From contig CAVWAJ010000017.1 of NCBI GenBank assembly GCA_963752965.1, forward strand, positions 434,001 through 498,000: a stretch of 64,000 nucleotides of DNA, in the 5' to 3' direction. Source of the stretch: QHXW01 sp963752965 (GTDB lineage: Bacteria > Acidobacteriota > Terriglobia > Bryobacterales > Bryobacteraceae). Of this stretch, positions 33,980 through 42,438 are shown one piece after another. The position numbers were made by a program, and so were the translations under genes. A model generated the notes under the pieces. The model saw only the letters and a list, made by a program, of their open reading frames with translations. It had not been told where the DNA came from and searched no databases. Position 1 is the first letter of the stretch, and each line of letters starts with the position of its first letter.

Positions 33980-35097
33980 CTGGCATCATGAGCGGCACAT
34001 CGCTCGACGGTATCGACGTGGCCATCGTCGACGTCGCAGGCCGCCGTATTCGACCGGTGGCATTTCACGCCACGCCGTACCCGCAGCGCGTGCGGAAGGC
34101 AATCCTGGGCGTCTCAAACACGAGCACAACCACCAGTGACATTGCGCGTTTACATGTTCTGCTGGGAGAACTTTACGCCCACGCGGTTCAGGAAACTTGC
34201 AACCGCCATCGCATCCCGCTCCGGTCGATTGAGCTTATCGGATGTCACGGGCAGACCATCTATCACCAGGGCGAGCCGGCGCCGTTCCTTGGTCGCCCGA
34301 TAGGCGCGACGCTACAGATCGGTGAGGCAGGCGTTATTGCCGAACACCTTGGCGTGCCCGTTATTTCCGATTTTCGCCCGCGCGACATGGCAGCCGGCGG
34401 CAAGGGTGCGCCGCTTGTACCGTACGTCGACTATCTGTTGTTCCGTCACTCCACACGGGGCCGCGTCGCGCTGAACATCGGTGGTATCGCGAATATCACG
34501 GCCATTCCGCCGAAGGCGCAGCCCAACGAAGTGATCGCCTTCGATACGGGACCAGGCAACATGGTGATCGATGCGCTGGTGTCCGAGCTCACACACGGAC
34601 GCCAGCACTTTGACCGCGACGGCCGTATCGCCGCGAGGAGCCGTGTCGACCGCGCCCTGCTGGACCACCTACTAGCTGGCCCTTATTATCGGCAGCGGCC
34701 ACCGAAGACGGCCGGACGCGAACAGTACGGCGCGGAATTCATCGCAGAGTTGAAACAGACGGGCCTTCCGGTAGGCGACCTGATCGCCACGGCAACCGCG
34801 CTGACTGCTGCCACCATCGCAGCGGGCATCGAGCGCTTCGTAAAGCCAATCATGCGCGTCGACGACGTCATTGCCTCGGGAGGAGGCGTGTGGAACCGGA
34901 CGCTGATGGCGTACCTGCAAGCGTTTCTGCCGGGCATTCACATTTCACGGACCGACGATTTCGGAATCAACGCGGATGCCAAAGAAGCCGTCGCCTTCGC
35001 CGTGCTGGCGTATGAGACATATCATCATCGCCCGTCGAACTTGCCGTCTGCGACCGGGGCGAGGCATCCCGTTGTGTTGGGAAAAGTGACTTACTGA
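33970..35097 (+). CDS. anmK: Anhydro-N-acetylmuramic acid kinase
   Basis: This 375-residue enzyme phosphorylates 1,6-anhydro-N-acetylmuramic acid to MurNAc-6-phosphate in cell-wall recycling. The opening VAGIMSGTSLDGIDVA is the AnmK signature. IGCHGQTIYHQG, VISDFRPRDMAAGGKGAPLV and the sugar-kinase motif FDTGPGNMVIDA are also present. The GTG start at 33970 overlaps the mutS stop by ten bases. Its stop is six bases from the end of the convergent leu operon. Confidence 0.95.
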   Translation: MRVAGIMSGTSLDGIDVAIVDVAGRRIRPVAFHATPYPQRVRKAILGVSNTSTTTSDIARLHVLLGELYAHAVQETCNRHRIPLRSIELIGCHGQTIYHQGEPAPFLGRPIGATLQIGEAGVIAEHLGVPVISDFRPRDMAAGGKGAPLVPYVDYLLFRHSTRGRVALNIGGIANITAIPPKAQPNEVIAFDTGPGNMVIDALVSELTHGRQHFDRDGRIAARSRVDRALLDHLLAGPYYRQRPPKTAGREQYGAEFIAELKQTGLPVGDLIATATALTAATIAAGIERFVKPIMRVDDVIASGGGVWNRTLMAYLQAFLPGIHISRTDDFGINADAKEAVAFAVLAYETYHHRPSNLPSATGARHPVVLGKVTY

Positions 35098-35103
35098 GAG
35101 GTT

Positions 35104-35712
35104 CTACGCGAGCGTGTTGATCGACGCTTCACGCTGGGCTTCATACGCCGCGATAGACGGTTCCTGTTTGAGAATGTAGCCCAACTCGTCAACGCCGTCC
35201 AGCAGACACTGTTTCGAGAACGGGTCCACGGGAAACTTCACGGCTCGTCCGTCCGGCAGTGTGAGAGTCTGCGCAGCCAAGTCCACCTTGACGCGCAGGT
35301 CGGCATCGTTCTCAAGAGCAGCAAACAGCGCCTGACTCAGCTCGGCCGGAACCACGATCGGTAGCAGCGAATTCTTCAGTGAGTTATTCCGGAAGATATC
35401 CGCGAAAGAAGTGCTGATGATCGCACGAAATCCGAATTGCGTCAGCGCCCACGGCGCGTGCTCGCGAGAACTGCCACAGCCGAAATTGTCGCCAGCCAAC
35501 AGAATCTCAGCGCCGCGCGCGCGCGGTTGGTTCAGGATGAAATCCGGTTTCGGCCGGCCCTGCTCGTCGTAGCGCCAGTCGCAGAAAAGCTGCTGGTCCA
35601 GACCTTGCTTGGATGTCGTCTTCAGAAAACGCGCCGGAATAATCTGGTCCGTATCCACATTGTTCACCGGCAGCGGAACAACGCGGCTCTCGAAGTTGGT
35701 AAACGGCTTCAT
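35104..35712 (-). CDS. leuD: 3-isopropylmalate dehydratase, small subunit
   Basis: This 202-residue protein is the small (swivelling) subunit of isopropylmalate isomerase in leucine synthesis. The signatures VDTDQIIPARFLKT and GDNFGCGSSREHAPWAL are present. Its ATG overlaps the leuC stop (ATGA), so it is the last gene of the leuABCD operon. The longer upstream open frame is antisense to leuC's end and is dropped. Confidence 0.96.
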   Translation of the reverse strand: MKPFTNFESRVVPLPVNNVDTDQIIPARFLKTTSKQGLDQQLFCDWRYDEQGRPKPDFILNQPRARGAEILLAGDNFGCGSSREHAPWALTQFGFRAIISTSFADIFRNNSLKNSLLPIVVPAELSQALFAALENDADLRVKVDLAAQTLTLPDGRAVKFPVDPFSKQCLLDGVDELGYILKQEPSIAAYEAQREASINTLA

Positions 35713-37115
35713 AGCAGGCTCCTCACGTCGGTAACCACTCCCGTAACCGCTGTGGCCGCGGCGGTGAGCGGGCTGGCCAGAAAAGTCCGTCCACCCTTGC
35801 CCTGCCGGCCTTCGAAATTGCGGTTCGAGGTCGACACGCTGTACTCGCCCGGCTGAAGCTGATCGCCGTTCATCGCGATGCACATGGAGCAACCCGGTTC
35901 GCGCCACTCGCAACCGGCGGCTTGGAAGACGCCGGGCAAGCCCTCCGCCTCAGCCTGGCGTTTCACTTCCTGGGAACCCGGCACCACCATCACGCGCACC
36001 TTCGGGTTCACCTTGCGGCCCTTCAGCAGGGAGGCTGCCGTGCGCAGGTCGGAAATGCGCGAATTGGTGCAGCTCCCGATAAACACTACGTTCACGGGAT
36101 GTCCGAGCAGCGGCTTGCCGCCTTCGAGTCCCATGTAGCGCAGCGCCTTCGCCACTGAATCACGCTCCAGCGGATCGGCGATGTCCGCCGGATTCGGCAC
36201 GGGCGCCGTGATGGGAATACCCATGCCGGGATTGGTGCCGTACGTGATCATGGGTTCGAGCCGGTCGGCATCGATGATGATCTCCTTGTCGTAAACCGCT
36301 CCCTCATCGCTAGGCAGCTTCCGCCAGCGTGCCAGCGCCGCGTCCCATGCGGCGCCTTTTGGCGCGTGCGGCCGCCCGCACATGTATTGGAAGGTGGCCT
36401 CATCGGGCGCGATCAGGCCGGCGCGCGCTCCGCCTTCGATCGACATGTTGCAAACGGTCATGCGCTGCTCCATCGAGAGCGCGCGAATTGCCGCGCCCGA
36501 GTACTCCAGCACGCAGCCCGTCCCGCCGCCAACCCCGATCTTGGCAATCAATCCAAGGATGATGTCCTTTGCCGTCACGCCATTCTTGAGCGCACCGTCC
36601 ACGCGTACCTGAAAAGCTTTCGAGCGGCGTTGCAGCAGGCATTGCGTAGCGAGGACGTGCTCCACTTCACTCGTACCGATGCCGAACGCGAGCGCTCCAA
36701 ACGCACCGTGCGTCGCAGTGTGGCTATCGCCGCAGACCACCGTCATGCCCGGTTGCGTCAGCCCCTGTTCCGGACCGATCACATGGACAATGCCCTGTTT
36801 CTCACTGTGAATGCCAAAGCACGGAATGCCGAAATCGCGGCAGTTTTTCTCGAGCTGTGCCAGTTGATTCGCGGCGATCGTGTCGACGATCGGCAGCGAT
36901 CGGTCGGACGTCGGAATGCTGTGATCCGCCGTAGCCACCGTCAAATCCGGCCGGCGCACTTTGAGACCGCGTTCGCGCAGTCCCTGAAACGCCTGCGGCG
37001 AGGTCACTTCGTGCACCAGGTGCAGGTCGATATACAGCAACGCTGGCGCTCCCGTCTGCTCATGCACGACGTGGGAGTCCCAGATTTTTTCGACGATCGT
37101 TCTTGGCTTACTCAT
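35709..37115 (-). CDS. leuC: 3-isopropylmalate dehydratase, large subunit
   Basis: This 468-residue aconitase-family subunit carries the 4Fe-4S cluster of isopropylmalate isomerase. Its cluster cysteines appear in VVFIGSCTNSRI and in the EPGCSMCIAMN segment, and VVCGDSHTATHGAFGALAFG is the family signature. It converts 2- to 3-isopropylmalate with LeuD. It starts three bases after leuB ends and is coupled to leuD. Confidence 0.97.
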   Translation of the reverse strand: MSKPRTIVEKIWDSHVVHEQTGAPALLYIDLHLVHEVTSPQAFQGLRERGLKVRRPDLTVATADHSIPTSDRSLPIVDTIAANQLAQLEKNCRDFGIPCFGIHSEKQGIVHVIGPEQGLTQPGMTVVCGDSHTATHGAFGALAFGIGTSEVEHVLATQCLLQRRSKAFQVRVDGALKNGVTAKDIILGLIAKIGVGGGTGCVLEYSGAAIRALSMEQRMTVCNMSIEGGARAGLIAPDEATFQYMCGRPHAPKGAAWDAALARWRKLPSDEGAVYDKEIIIDADRLEPMITYGTNPGMGIPITAPVPNPADIADPLERDSVAKALRYMGLEGGKPLLGHPVNVVFIGSCTNSRISDLRTAASLLKGRKVNPKVRVMVVPGSQEVKRQAEAEGLPGVFQAAGCEWREPGCSMCIAMNGDQLQPGEYSVSTSNRNFEGRQGKGGRTFLASPLTAAATAVTGVVTDVRSLL

Positions 37116-37118
37116 GAT

Positions 37119-38204
37119 TCATCCAATGGCCGCGCAGATAGCTTCGCCCACTTGCTCGGTCGTGGCCGGACGGCCCGCGGGCTTCAGATCGGCGGTAACT
37201 GCTCCTGATTCCAGCACGGCTTCCACGGCACTGTTTACCGCGGCTGCCTCGTCCTTCAATCCGAAGCTGTATTCCAGCATCGCCGCCACCGAGCCGATCG
37301 CGCCCAACGGATTGGCTTTATTTTGGCCGGCGATATCCGGTGCTGATCCGTGTACCGGCTCGTACAGCCCCACCCAAGCGCCCGAAGGCTTCCGGTCGCC
37401 GATCGAGGCCGAAGGCAGCATGCCGATCGAACCCGCCAGCACCGCTCCTTCATCACTCAGAATATCGCCGAACATGTTCTCCGTCAGCACGATGTCGAAT
37501 CGCGTCGGGTTGAGCACAAGCTGCATGGCGCAGTTATCCACCAGGATGTGTTCTAGCGCGACCTCGGGAAACTCGCGCCCTACCTCGGTCACCACGCGCC
37601 GCCAGAGCTGCGAATTCTCCAACACGTTGGATTTGTCTACCGATGTAACCTTTTTACGCCGCCCCCGTGCCAGGTGAAACGCCATGCGGCTGACGCGCTC
37701 GATCTCGCTGCGCGTATACACCATGGTATTCACCGCGCGCGTTTCTGCACCGTCTTCCGTGATGCCTCGCGGCGTGCCGTAGTAAATGCCGCCGGTCAGC
37801 TCGCGCACGATGATCATATCCGTCCCCGCCACGCGGTCATTCTTGAGCGGTGAGGAATCCAGCAGCGCGGCGTATGCGCGCACCGGCCGTAGGTTGGCAT
37901 ACACTCCCAGAACTTTGCGGATGCCAAGCAAACCTTTTTCCGGACGCCTCTCGGGCGGCGCGTTGTCAAACTCCGGTAAGCCCACTGCGCCCATCAGTGT
38001 GGCATCGGCAGCGCCGGCGAGCCGCACAGTCTCTTCTGGTAGTGGACTGCCGGTCTTGTGGATGGCGACACCGCCCAGCAGGCCTTCGGTGAGTTTCAGC
38101 GCATGGTTCCACTTGCGCGCCACGTGGCGCAACACGCGCACCGCTTCCCGCGTGACTTCGGTACCGATCCCGTCTCCGGGCAGAACAAGAATGTTGAGGT
38201 TCAT
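37119..38204 (-). CDS. leuB: 3-isopropylmalate dehydrogenase
   Basis: This 361-residue enzyme oxidatively decarboxylates 3-isopropylmalate with NAD. The opening ILVLPGDGIGTEVTREAVRVL, RELTGGIYYGTPRG and the C-terminal YEPVHGSAPDIAGQNKANP are LeuB signatures. It is the second gene of the leucine operon, 20 bp after leuA. The next gene, leuC, follows after three bases. Confidence 0.97.
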   Translation of the reverse strand: MNLNILVLPGDGIGTEVTREAVRVLRHVARKWNHALKLTEGLLGGVAIHKTGSPLPEETVRLAGAADATLMGAVGLPEFDNAPPERRPEKGLLGIRKVLGVYANLRPVRAYAALLDSSPLKNDRVAGTDMIIVRELTGGIYYGTPRGITEDGAETRAVNTMVYTRSEIERVSRMAFHLARGRRKKVTSVDKSNVLENSQLWRRVVTEVGREFPEVALEHILVDNCAMQLVLNPTRFDIVLTENMFGDILSDEGAVLAGSIGMLPSASIGDRKPSGAWVGLYEPVHGSAPDIAGQNKANPLGAIGSVAAMLEYSFGLKDEAAAVNSAVEAVLESGAVTADLKPAGRPATTEQVGEAICAAIG

Positions 38205-38224
38205 TTCAAGGGTGTCACTGAGTG

Positions 38225-39391
38225 CTAATCGCCGACTGCCCGCTGCGCTTGAGTTTCCCCGATCAACTCGATGATCTCTTCATCCATCACGCCCTTCTTG
38301 CGATCGGCGAGCGCCGTGAAGCGGTGATAGAGTGAATCCAGCTCCTTCTTGTCTAGCGAAAACCCAAGGTCTTCGCAACGCTTGTGCAGCGCGTGCCGGC
38401 CGCTGTGCTTCCCCAACACCAGCTTTCCCTCGGGAACGCCCACGCTCTTTGGGTCAATCACCTCGTAGGTGCTCTTCTCCTTCAGGTAGCCGTCTTGATG
38501 GATGCCCGCTTCGTGCGCAAACGCATTGCGTCCGACGATGGCCTTGTTGGGCTGCGGGCCGAACGTGATGATCGAGCTGAGCAGCTCGCTAGCCGAGTAG
38601 AGATGCTCGGTGTTAATGCCGGTCGAATACGGGTAAATGTCGTTGCGGGTTTTCATCACCATCACGACTTCTTCGAGCGAACAATTTCCCGCGCGCTCGC
38701 CGATGCCGTTCACGGTGCACTCAATCTGCCTGGCGCCGGCTTCTACCGCCGCCAGTGAATTAGGCACCGCCAGACCCAGATCGTCGTGGCAATGCACGCT
38801 CACGATGGCACAATCACCCAGCGCCTGAACCACGCGGCCGATGATCGCCGCATATTCTCGCGGCGCCGAGTAACCCACGGTATCGGGAATGTTCACCGTG
38901 CGCGCACCCGCCGCCACCACAGCCCTCGATATTTCCTCTAAGAAATCCGGATCGGTCCGCGCCCCGTCCTCAGCCGAAAACTCAACGTCATCCACATGGC
39001 TGCGCGCCAGCTCCACTGCGGCCGTGGCCTCGTCCAGCACCTGCTGCCGCGATTTCTTGAGCTTGTATTTCAAATGAATATCACTCGTGGCGAGAAACGT
39101 GTGAATGCGTGGGCGCCGGGCATGCCGCAGCGACCTCGCGGCGCGTTCCACATCCAAAGTGCAGGATCGCGCCAGCGCCGCTACCGTCACCCAGTGGAAT
39201 TCACGGCTGATCGCGTCCACCGCCTCGAAATCACCCTCCGATGCGATGGGGAAGCCCGCCTCCAGGATGTCCACGCCCAACTCCACCAGCTTGTGGGCCA
39301 TGCGGGTCTTTTCGGCAACCGTCATGCTGCAGCCCGGCGATTGTTCGCCATCGCGCAGAGTGGTGTCAAAAATGTATACGCGGTCGCTCAT
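38225..39391 (-). CDS. leuA: 2-isopropylmalate synthase, short form without regulatory domain
   Basis: This 388-residue enzyme condenses acetyl-CoA with 2-oxoisovalerate, the first step of leucine synthesis. The catalytic TIM barrel is complete: FDTTLRDGEQSPGCSM, SVHCHDDLGLAVPNS (metal-binding HxH region) and the glycine-rich ECTVNGIGERAGNCSLEEVV. The protein ends after the DRKK linker and lacks the about 120-residue allosteric domain that binds leucine in standard LeuA. Homocitrate synthase and citramalate synthase are also short, but the complete leuBCD operon supports LeuA. The ATG at 39391 is the family start. Confidence 0.9.
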   Translation of the reverse strand: MSDRVYIFDTTLRDGEQSPGCSMTVAEKTRMAHKLVELGVDILEAGFPIASEGDFEAVDAISREFHWVTVAALARSCTLDVERAARSLRHARRPRIHTFLATSDIHLKYKLKKSRQQVLDEATAAVELARSHVDDVEFSAEDGARTDPDFLEEISRAVVAAGARTVNIPDTVGYSAPREYAAIIGRVVQALGDCAIVSVHCHDDLGLAVPNSLAAVEAGARQIECTVNGIGERAGNCSLEEVVMVMKTRNDIYPYSTGINTEHLYSASELLSSIITFGPQPNKAIVGRNAFAHEAGIHQDGYLKEKSTYEVIDPKSVGVPEGKLVLGKHSGRHALHKRCEDLGFSLDKKELDSLYHRFTALADRKKGVMDEEIIELIGETQAQRAVGD

Positions 39392-39420
39392 GGTTTGGGT
39401 AGCCGCCTGTTTCCCAACAG

Positions 39421-39527
39421 CCGGACCGCGAGTGGTTGCCCGCAGGTCCGGCCGGGAATCTCGCCAGCCGTGCCACGGTGAGCGCGGCGCCGGCTGGTAC
39501 TTCCAATTATCGGGGTGGAACCCCGAT
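39421..39527 (-). promoter_or_regulatory. Leader of the leu operon with three stem-loops
   Basis: Three perfect 7-bp stems follow one another in the untranslated leader of leuA: ATCGGGG/CCCCGAT (39509-39527), CCAGCCG/CGGCTGG (39464-39470 with 39491-39497) and CCGGACC/GGTCCGG (39421-39427 with 39445-39451). Such a series in front of an amino acid operon fits an attenuator or another RNA switch. No known riboswitch motif or leucine-rich leader peptide was recognised. Confidence 0.45.
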
Positions 39528-39537
39528 TTGGCAAATT

Positions 39538-39554
39538 TATAATCCTCATAGGAT
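39538..39554 (+). promoter_or_regulatory. LysR-gene promoter -10 box and dyad in the leu intergenic region
   Basis: A perfect TATAAT (39538-39543) runs into the inverted repeat ATCCT-CAT-AGGAT (39542-39554), 28 bp before the divergent LysR start and close to the probable leuA promoter. It is a likely binding site for that regulator acting both on itself and on leuABCD. Confidence 0.45.
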
Positions 39555-39582
39555 GAATAAGCCTCTGTTATGATGAATCCGC

Positions 39583-40464
39583 ATGGAACTTTACCCTCTT
39601 CAGGTTTTTCTGACCATCGCCACGGAAAAAAGCTTCTCCCGCGCCGCTGAGAGGATGCTTCGCACGCAACCGGCGATCTCGCTGGCATTGCAGCGCCTGG
39701 AATTGGAATTGGGAGAAAAACTGATCGACCGTTCGGCCAAGGATCTTGTACTGACCGACGCCGGCCAGACCGTGCTCGAGTACGCCCGCCGGTTCGAAAA
39801 CCTGCGCCATGAGATGGAAAACTCACTGGCAGAGCTGCGCGACAATTCCGCCGGCCGGCTCGCCATCGGTGCCAACGAATCCACCACACTCTACTTGCTG
39901 GGTCACATCGAACGCTATCGGCGGCTCTATCCGAAAATCAAGGTGCAGGTCCGCCGTAGCCTCTCCAGTAAGATCCCTGCCGAGCTGATCGATGGCAATC
40001 TCGAATTGGGCGTCATCAGCTACGATCCGGGCGACTCGCGCCTGGTCTCGACCGCGCTTTACACCGACTCGCTGGTGTTCGTCGTGTCACCCCAGCATCC
40101 GTTCGCCAAACGGAAAAGTGTATCCATCGTTGATCTGGGCGGCGAGAACTTCATTGCGCACAACGTGGTGTCTCCTTATCGTGAGGTCGTGTTGCGTGAG
40201 TTCCAGCGCCACAAGGTGCCCCTGAAAATGGATGTGGAGATGCCCACTGTCGAGACCATCCGCCGCATGGTTGAAGACAACCAGGGAGTGGCCTTCCTGC
40301 CGCGCATGTGCGTCGAGAAGGACTTCGAGCAGAAAAAACTGTATGAAGTACGCGTGAAGGAACTCCACGTCGAGCGCAAAATCCGCCTGGTCTATCCTTC
40401 GCGACGGGCCCTGAGCCATGCGGCGCGCGCGTTCCTGGAGGTCGTAAAGAGCAGAGTGGAATAG
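39583..40464 (+). CDS. LysR-family regulator, probably of the leu operon
   Basis: This 293-residue LysR-type regulator has the N-terminal winged helix (ATEKSFSRAAERMLRTQPAISLALQRLE) and the effector domain (from about residue 90, GRLAIGANESTTLYLLGHIE). It is divergent from leuA with 191 bp between the starts, the classical placement for a LysR protein controlling its neighbour. The effector is probably a pathway intermediate, by analogy with other LysR-controlled amino acid operons; this is inference. Such control could replace the allosteric control missing from LeuA. Confidence 0.85.
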   Translation: MELYPLQVFLTIATEKSFSRAAERMLRTQPAISLALQRLELELGEKLIDRSAKDLVLTDAGQTVLEYARRFENLRHEMENSLAELRDNSAGRLAIGANESTTLYLLGHIERYRRLYPKIKVQVRRSLSSKIPAELIDGNLELGVISYDPGDSRLVSTALYTDSLVFVVSPQHPFAKRKSVSIVDLGGENFIAHNVVSPYREVVLREFQRHKVPLKMDVEMPTVETIRRMVEDNQGVAFLPRMCVEKDFEQKKLYEVRVKELHVERKIRLVYPSRRALSHAARAFLEVVKSRVE

Positions 40465-40473
40465 GATGAAAAT

Positions 40474-41751
40474 GTGCGCATCAAGTTCCACGCCGGAATG
40501 TTCCTAGGTCTGAGCGTGTGTTACGCCTCCGGTCCCGCGTCTCAATTTTCTCGCGACGTTCTCCCCATCCTGCAAATCCACTGCCAGCAGTGCCACCGCC
40601 CCGGCGAGGTTGCGCCGATGCCGTTCCTTACCTACCGGCAGACCCGCCCATGGGCGAAGGCCATCCGCGAGGCTGTCCTGCTGAAAAAGATGCCGCCGTG
40701 GTTCGCCGAGCCCGGCTTTGGTCCGTTCGCGAATGACCGGTCGCTTGCACCGCGGGACATCGAGACGCTGGTGAGGTGGGCCGAAGCTGGCGCTCCAGAA
40801 GGCGATCCGCGCGACGCACCGCCCGCACGGGAGTGGCTCGAGGGTTGGAACATTCCGAAACCGGATGTGGTCCTGGAGATGCCGCGCCCGTTCCCCGTGC
40901 CTGCTTCTGGTGAAGTGGACTACCAATACATCGTGGTGCCGGCCGCCTTCACCGAAGACCGATGGGTCCAAAAAGCCGAGCTGCGTCCCGGAAATCGCGC
41001 CGTTGTGCATCACGCTGTAGTCTATATTCGCGAGCCAGGGTCTCCGTGGCTGCGCGACGCCCGGCCCGGAGTTCCTTACGTCCCGCCTGGGGATACGCCA
41101 CGAGAGCGCCTTCTGAACGGCATGACTAAGAGCGACATCCTGTTGGTCTATTCTCCGGGCAGTATTGCGGAGGACTGGGGGCCGGCGATGGGTAAGCTCA
41201 TCAAAGCCGGTTCGGACCTTGTGATTCAGATGCACTATACGCCCAACGGGCATGCGACCAGCGATCAATCGCGGCTGGGCCTGGTCTTTCACTTCAGCGT
41301 GCCGAAACAGCGCGTGTTAACACTGCAACTGGGCGACGACCGCTTTGTGATCCCCCCTGAACATCCGCATTTTCGCGTCGCCGCCTGGGGTACGATGCCC
41401 AATGACACCGTGCTCGTCAGCTTCTTTCCGCACATGCACCTGCGCGGCGCGAGCTTCGAATACAACATCAGCGAGCCGGACGGCCGCAGTCACACGCTAT
41501 TGCGCGTGAACCCTTACAACTTCTACTGGCAGCTTTCCTACCGGCTCGCTCAACCACTGGCCATCAAAGCCGGGACCAAGCTCGAGTGCGTTGCTTACTT
41601 CAACAACTCGGCCAACAATCCGAACAACCCCGATCCCGAGGACTCCGTCCGCTTCGGCCCACAAAGTTGGGAAGAGATGATGATCGGCTTTTTCGATGTC
41701 GCAGTCGATCCGCACACTGACAAACCGCAGTTCTTCATCCGGCATCACTAG
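40474..41751 (+). CDS. Cytochrome c-type/copper monooxygenase-like secreted protein
   Basis: This 425-residue exported protein combines two features. The N-terminal region has one haem-binding motif, CQQCH at about residue 37, in a cytochrome c-like domain of about 90 residues (HCQQCHRPGEVAPMPF). The rest resembles copper type II ascorbate-dependent monooxygenases (peptidylglycine hydroxylase fold), with copper-ligand candidates in VVHHAVVYI, VIQMHYTPNG and FFPHMHLRG. The substrate is unknown. The GTG at 40474 is used; ATG 40498 would shorten the signal peptide. Confidence 0.75.
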   Translation: MRIKFHAGMFLGLSVCYASGPASQFSRDVLPILQIHCQQCHRPGEVAPMPFLTYRQTRPWAKAIREAVLLKKMPPWFAEPGFGPFANDRSLAPRDIETLVRWAEAGAPEGDPRDAPPAREWLEGWNIPKPDVVLEMPRPFPVPASGEVDYQYIVVPAAFTEDRWVQKAELRPGNRAVVHHAVVYIREPGSPWLRDARPGVPYVPPGDTPRERLLNGMTKSDILLVYSPGSIAEDWGPAMGKLIKAGSDLVIQMHYTPNGHATSDQSRLGLVFHFSVPKQRVLTLQLGDDRFVIPPEHPHFRVAAWGTMPNDTVLVSFFPHMHLRGASFEYNISEPDGRSHTLLRVNPYNFYWQLSYRLAQPLAIKAGTKLECVAYFNNSANNPNNPDPEDSVRFGPQSWEEMMIGFFDVAVDPHTDKPQFFIRHH

Positions 41752-41754
41752 ACC

Positions 41755-41781
41755 TTTGAGGTCACAATTTGTGACCTCAAA
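41755..41781. repeat. 27-bp palindrome, copy 1 (end of ORF6N gene)
   Basis: TTTGAGGTCACAA-T-TTGTGACCTCAAA has 13-bp perfect arms. It begins three bases after the monooxygenase gene's stop and covers the stop codon of the convergent ORF6N gene. The same 27 bp occur again at 42069-42095. It could terminate both convergent transcripts or be a protein-binding site. Confidence 0.75.
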
Positions 41782-42298
41782 CAAACCCAATCTGCTTCCG
41801 GCGTGGCGCCGGACCGGGGATCAACTTTCTCAACGTATCGAATACCACCTTGATATGGGCATCATGCATATCACACCGGCTCTCGAGTTCTCCTAGCTTC
41901 CGAGCCAGATTCGCATAGTTCGCAGCCACCTCACGCAGGCTCACAAATGCACGCATAATCACGATATTCACCTGCACGGCTCGCTCGCTGTTCAACACTG
42001 AGGACAGCATGGCAATTCCTTCCTGCGTGAACGCGTACGGCCGGTAGCGCCTTCCGCCGCGGCCCCCGTTTGAGGTCACAATTTGTGACCTCAAACCTCT
42101 TACTTCCGCCGCGCTCAACTGGAACATAAAATCTTGCGGGAAACGGCTCCGGTTGCGTTTCACCGCTTGATTGAACGCCTTCGTCGGCACTCGGTACAAC
42201 TCCGCCAGGTCGGTGTCTAGCATCACCTTCTGTTCGCGGATCACGTGTATCCAGTGCGCGATCTTCTCGGCGGCACCTGGCGTCTTGCTGGGGATCAT
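41777..42298 (-). CDS. ORF6N-domain DNA-binding protein
   Basis: This 173-residue protein has the N-terminal ORF6N domain seen in phage antirepressors and in many chromosomal proteins of unknown role. Family phrases are VMLDTDLAELYRVPTKAFNQ, NRSRFPQDFMFQLS, LRSQIVTSN and YAFTQEGIAMLSSVL, followed by a helical tail and the usual ending QIGFV. The ATG at 42298 is chosen as the family start. The LRSQIVTS codons form a 27-bp palindrome, and an identical copy covers the stop codon. No other phage gene is nearby, so it is a stand-alone accessory gene. Confidence 0.85.
   Translation of the reverse strand: MIPSKTPGAAEKIAHWIHVIREQKVMLDTDLAELYRVPTKAFNQAVKRNRSRFPQDFMFQLSAAEVRGLRSQIVTSNGGRGGRRYRPYAFTQEGIAMLSSVLNSERAVQVNIVIMRAFVSLREVAANYANLARKLGELESRCDMHDAHIKVVFDTLRKLIPGPAPRRKQIGFV
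42069..42095. repeat. 27-bp palindrome, copy 2 (inside ORF6N gene)
   Basis: The same palindrome as at 41755-41781, extended here by one more G/C pair (42068-42096). It encodes part of the conserved ORF6N phrase GLRSQIVTSN. The exact identity of both copies, 314 bp apart, is not explained by protein coding alone, because the first copy is largely outside the coding part. Confidence 0.75.
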
Positions 42299-42438
42299 TA
42301 ACCGTTTTTGCGGCACATAGTTACGTGCTTTTGGGGAGGCGCAAGTCTCCTGGATTCTGGGACCCGCCCCATCCGCCAATCCCCAGGTTTCGGGAAAACC
42401 TGTGCCACAATGAAGGTAGATCCCAGACACACAAATTG

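Noticed and set aside
36366..37208. Plus-strand open frame of 280 codons
   Set aside because: Antisense to leuC, which is unambiguous; no domain or ribosome binding site.
41777..42298. Prophage remnant suggested by the ORF6N domain
   Set aside because: No integrase, structural or lysis gene is nearby; ORF6N proteins are common outside phages.
42299..42438. Possible T-box leader before ileS
   Set aside because: The leader has a small hairpin around GGAGGCGCAAGTCTCC, but the conserved T-box sequence and specifier structure are not visible.
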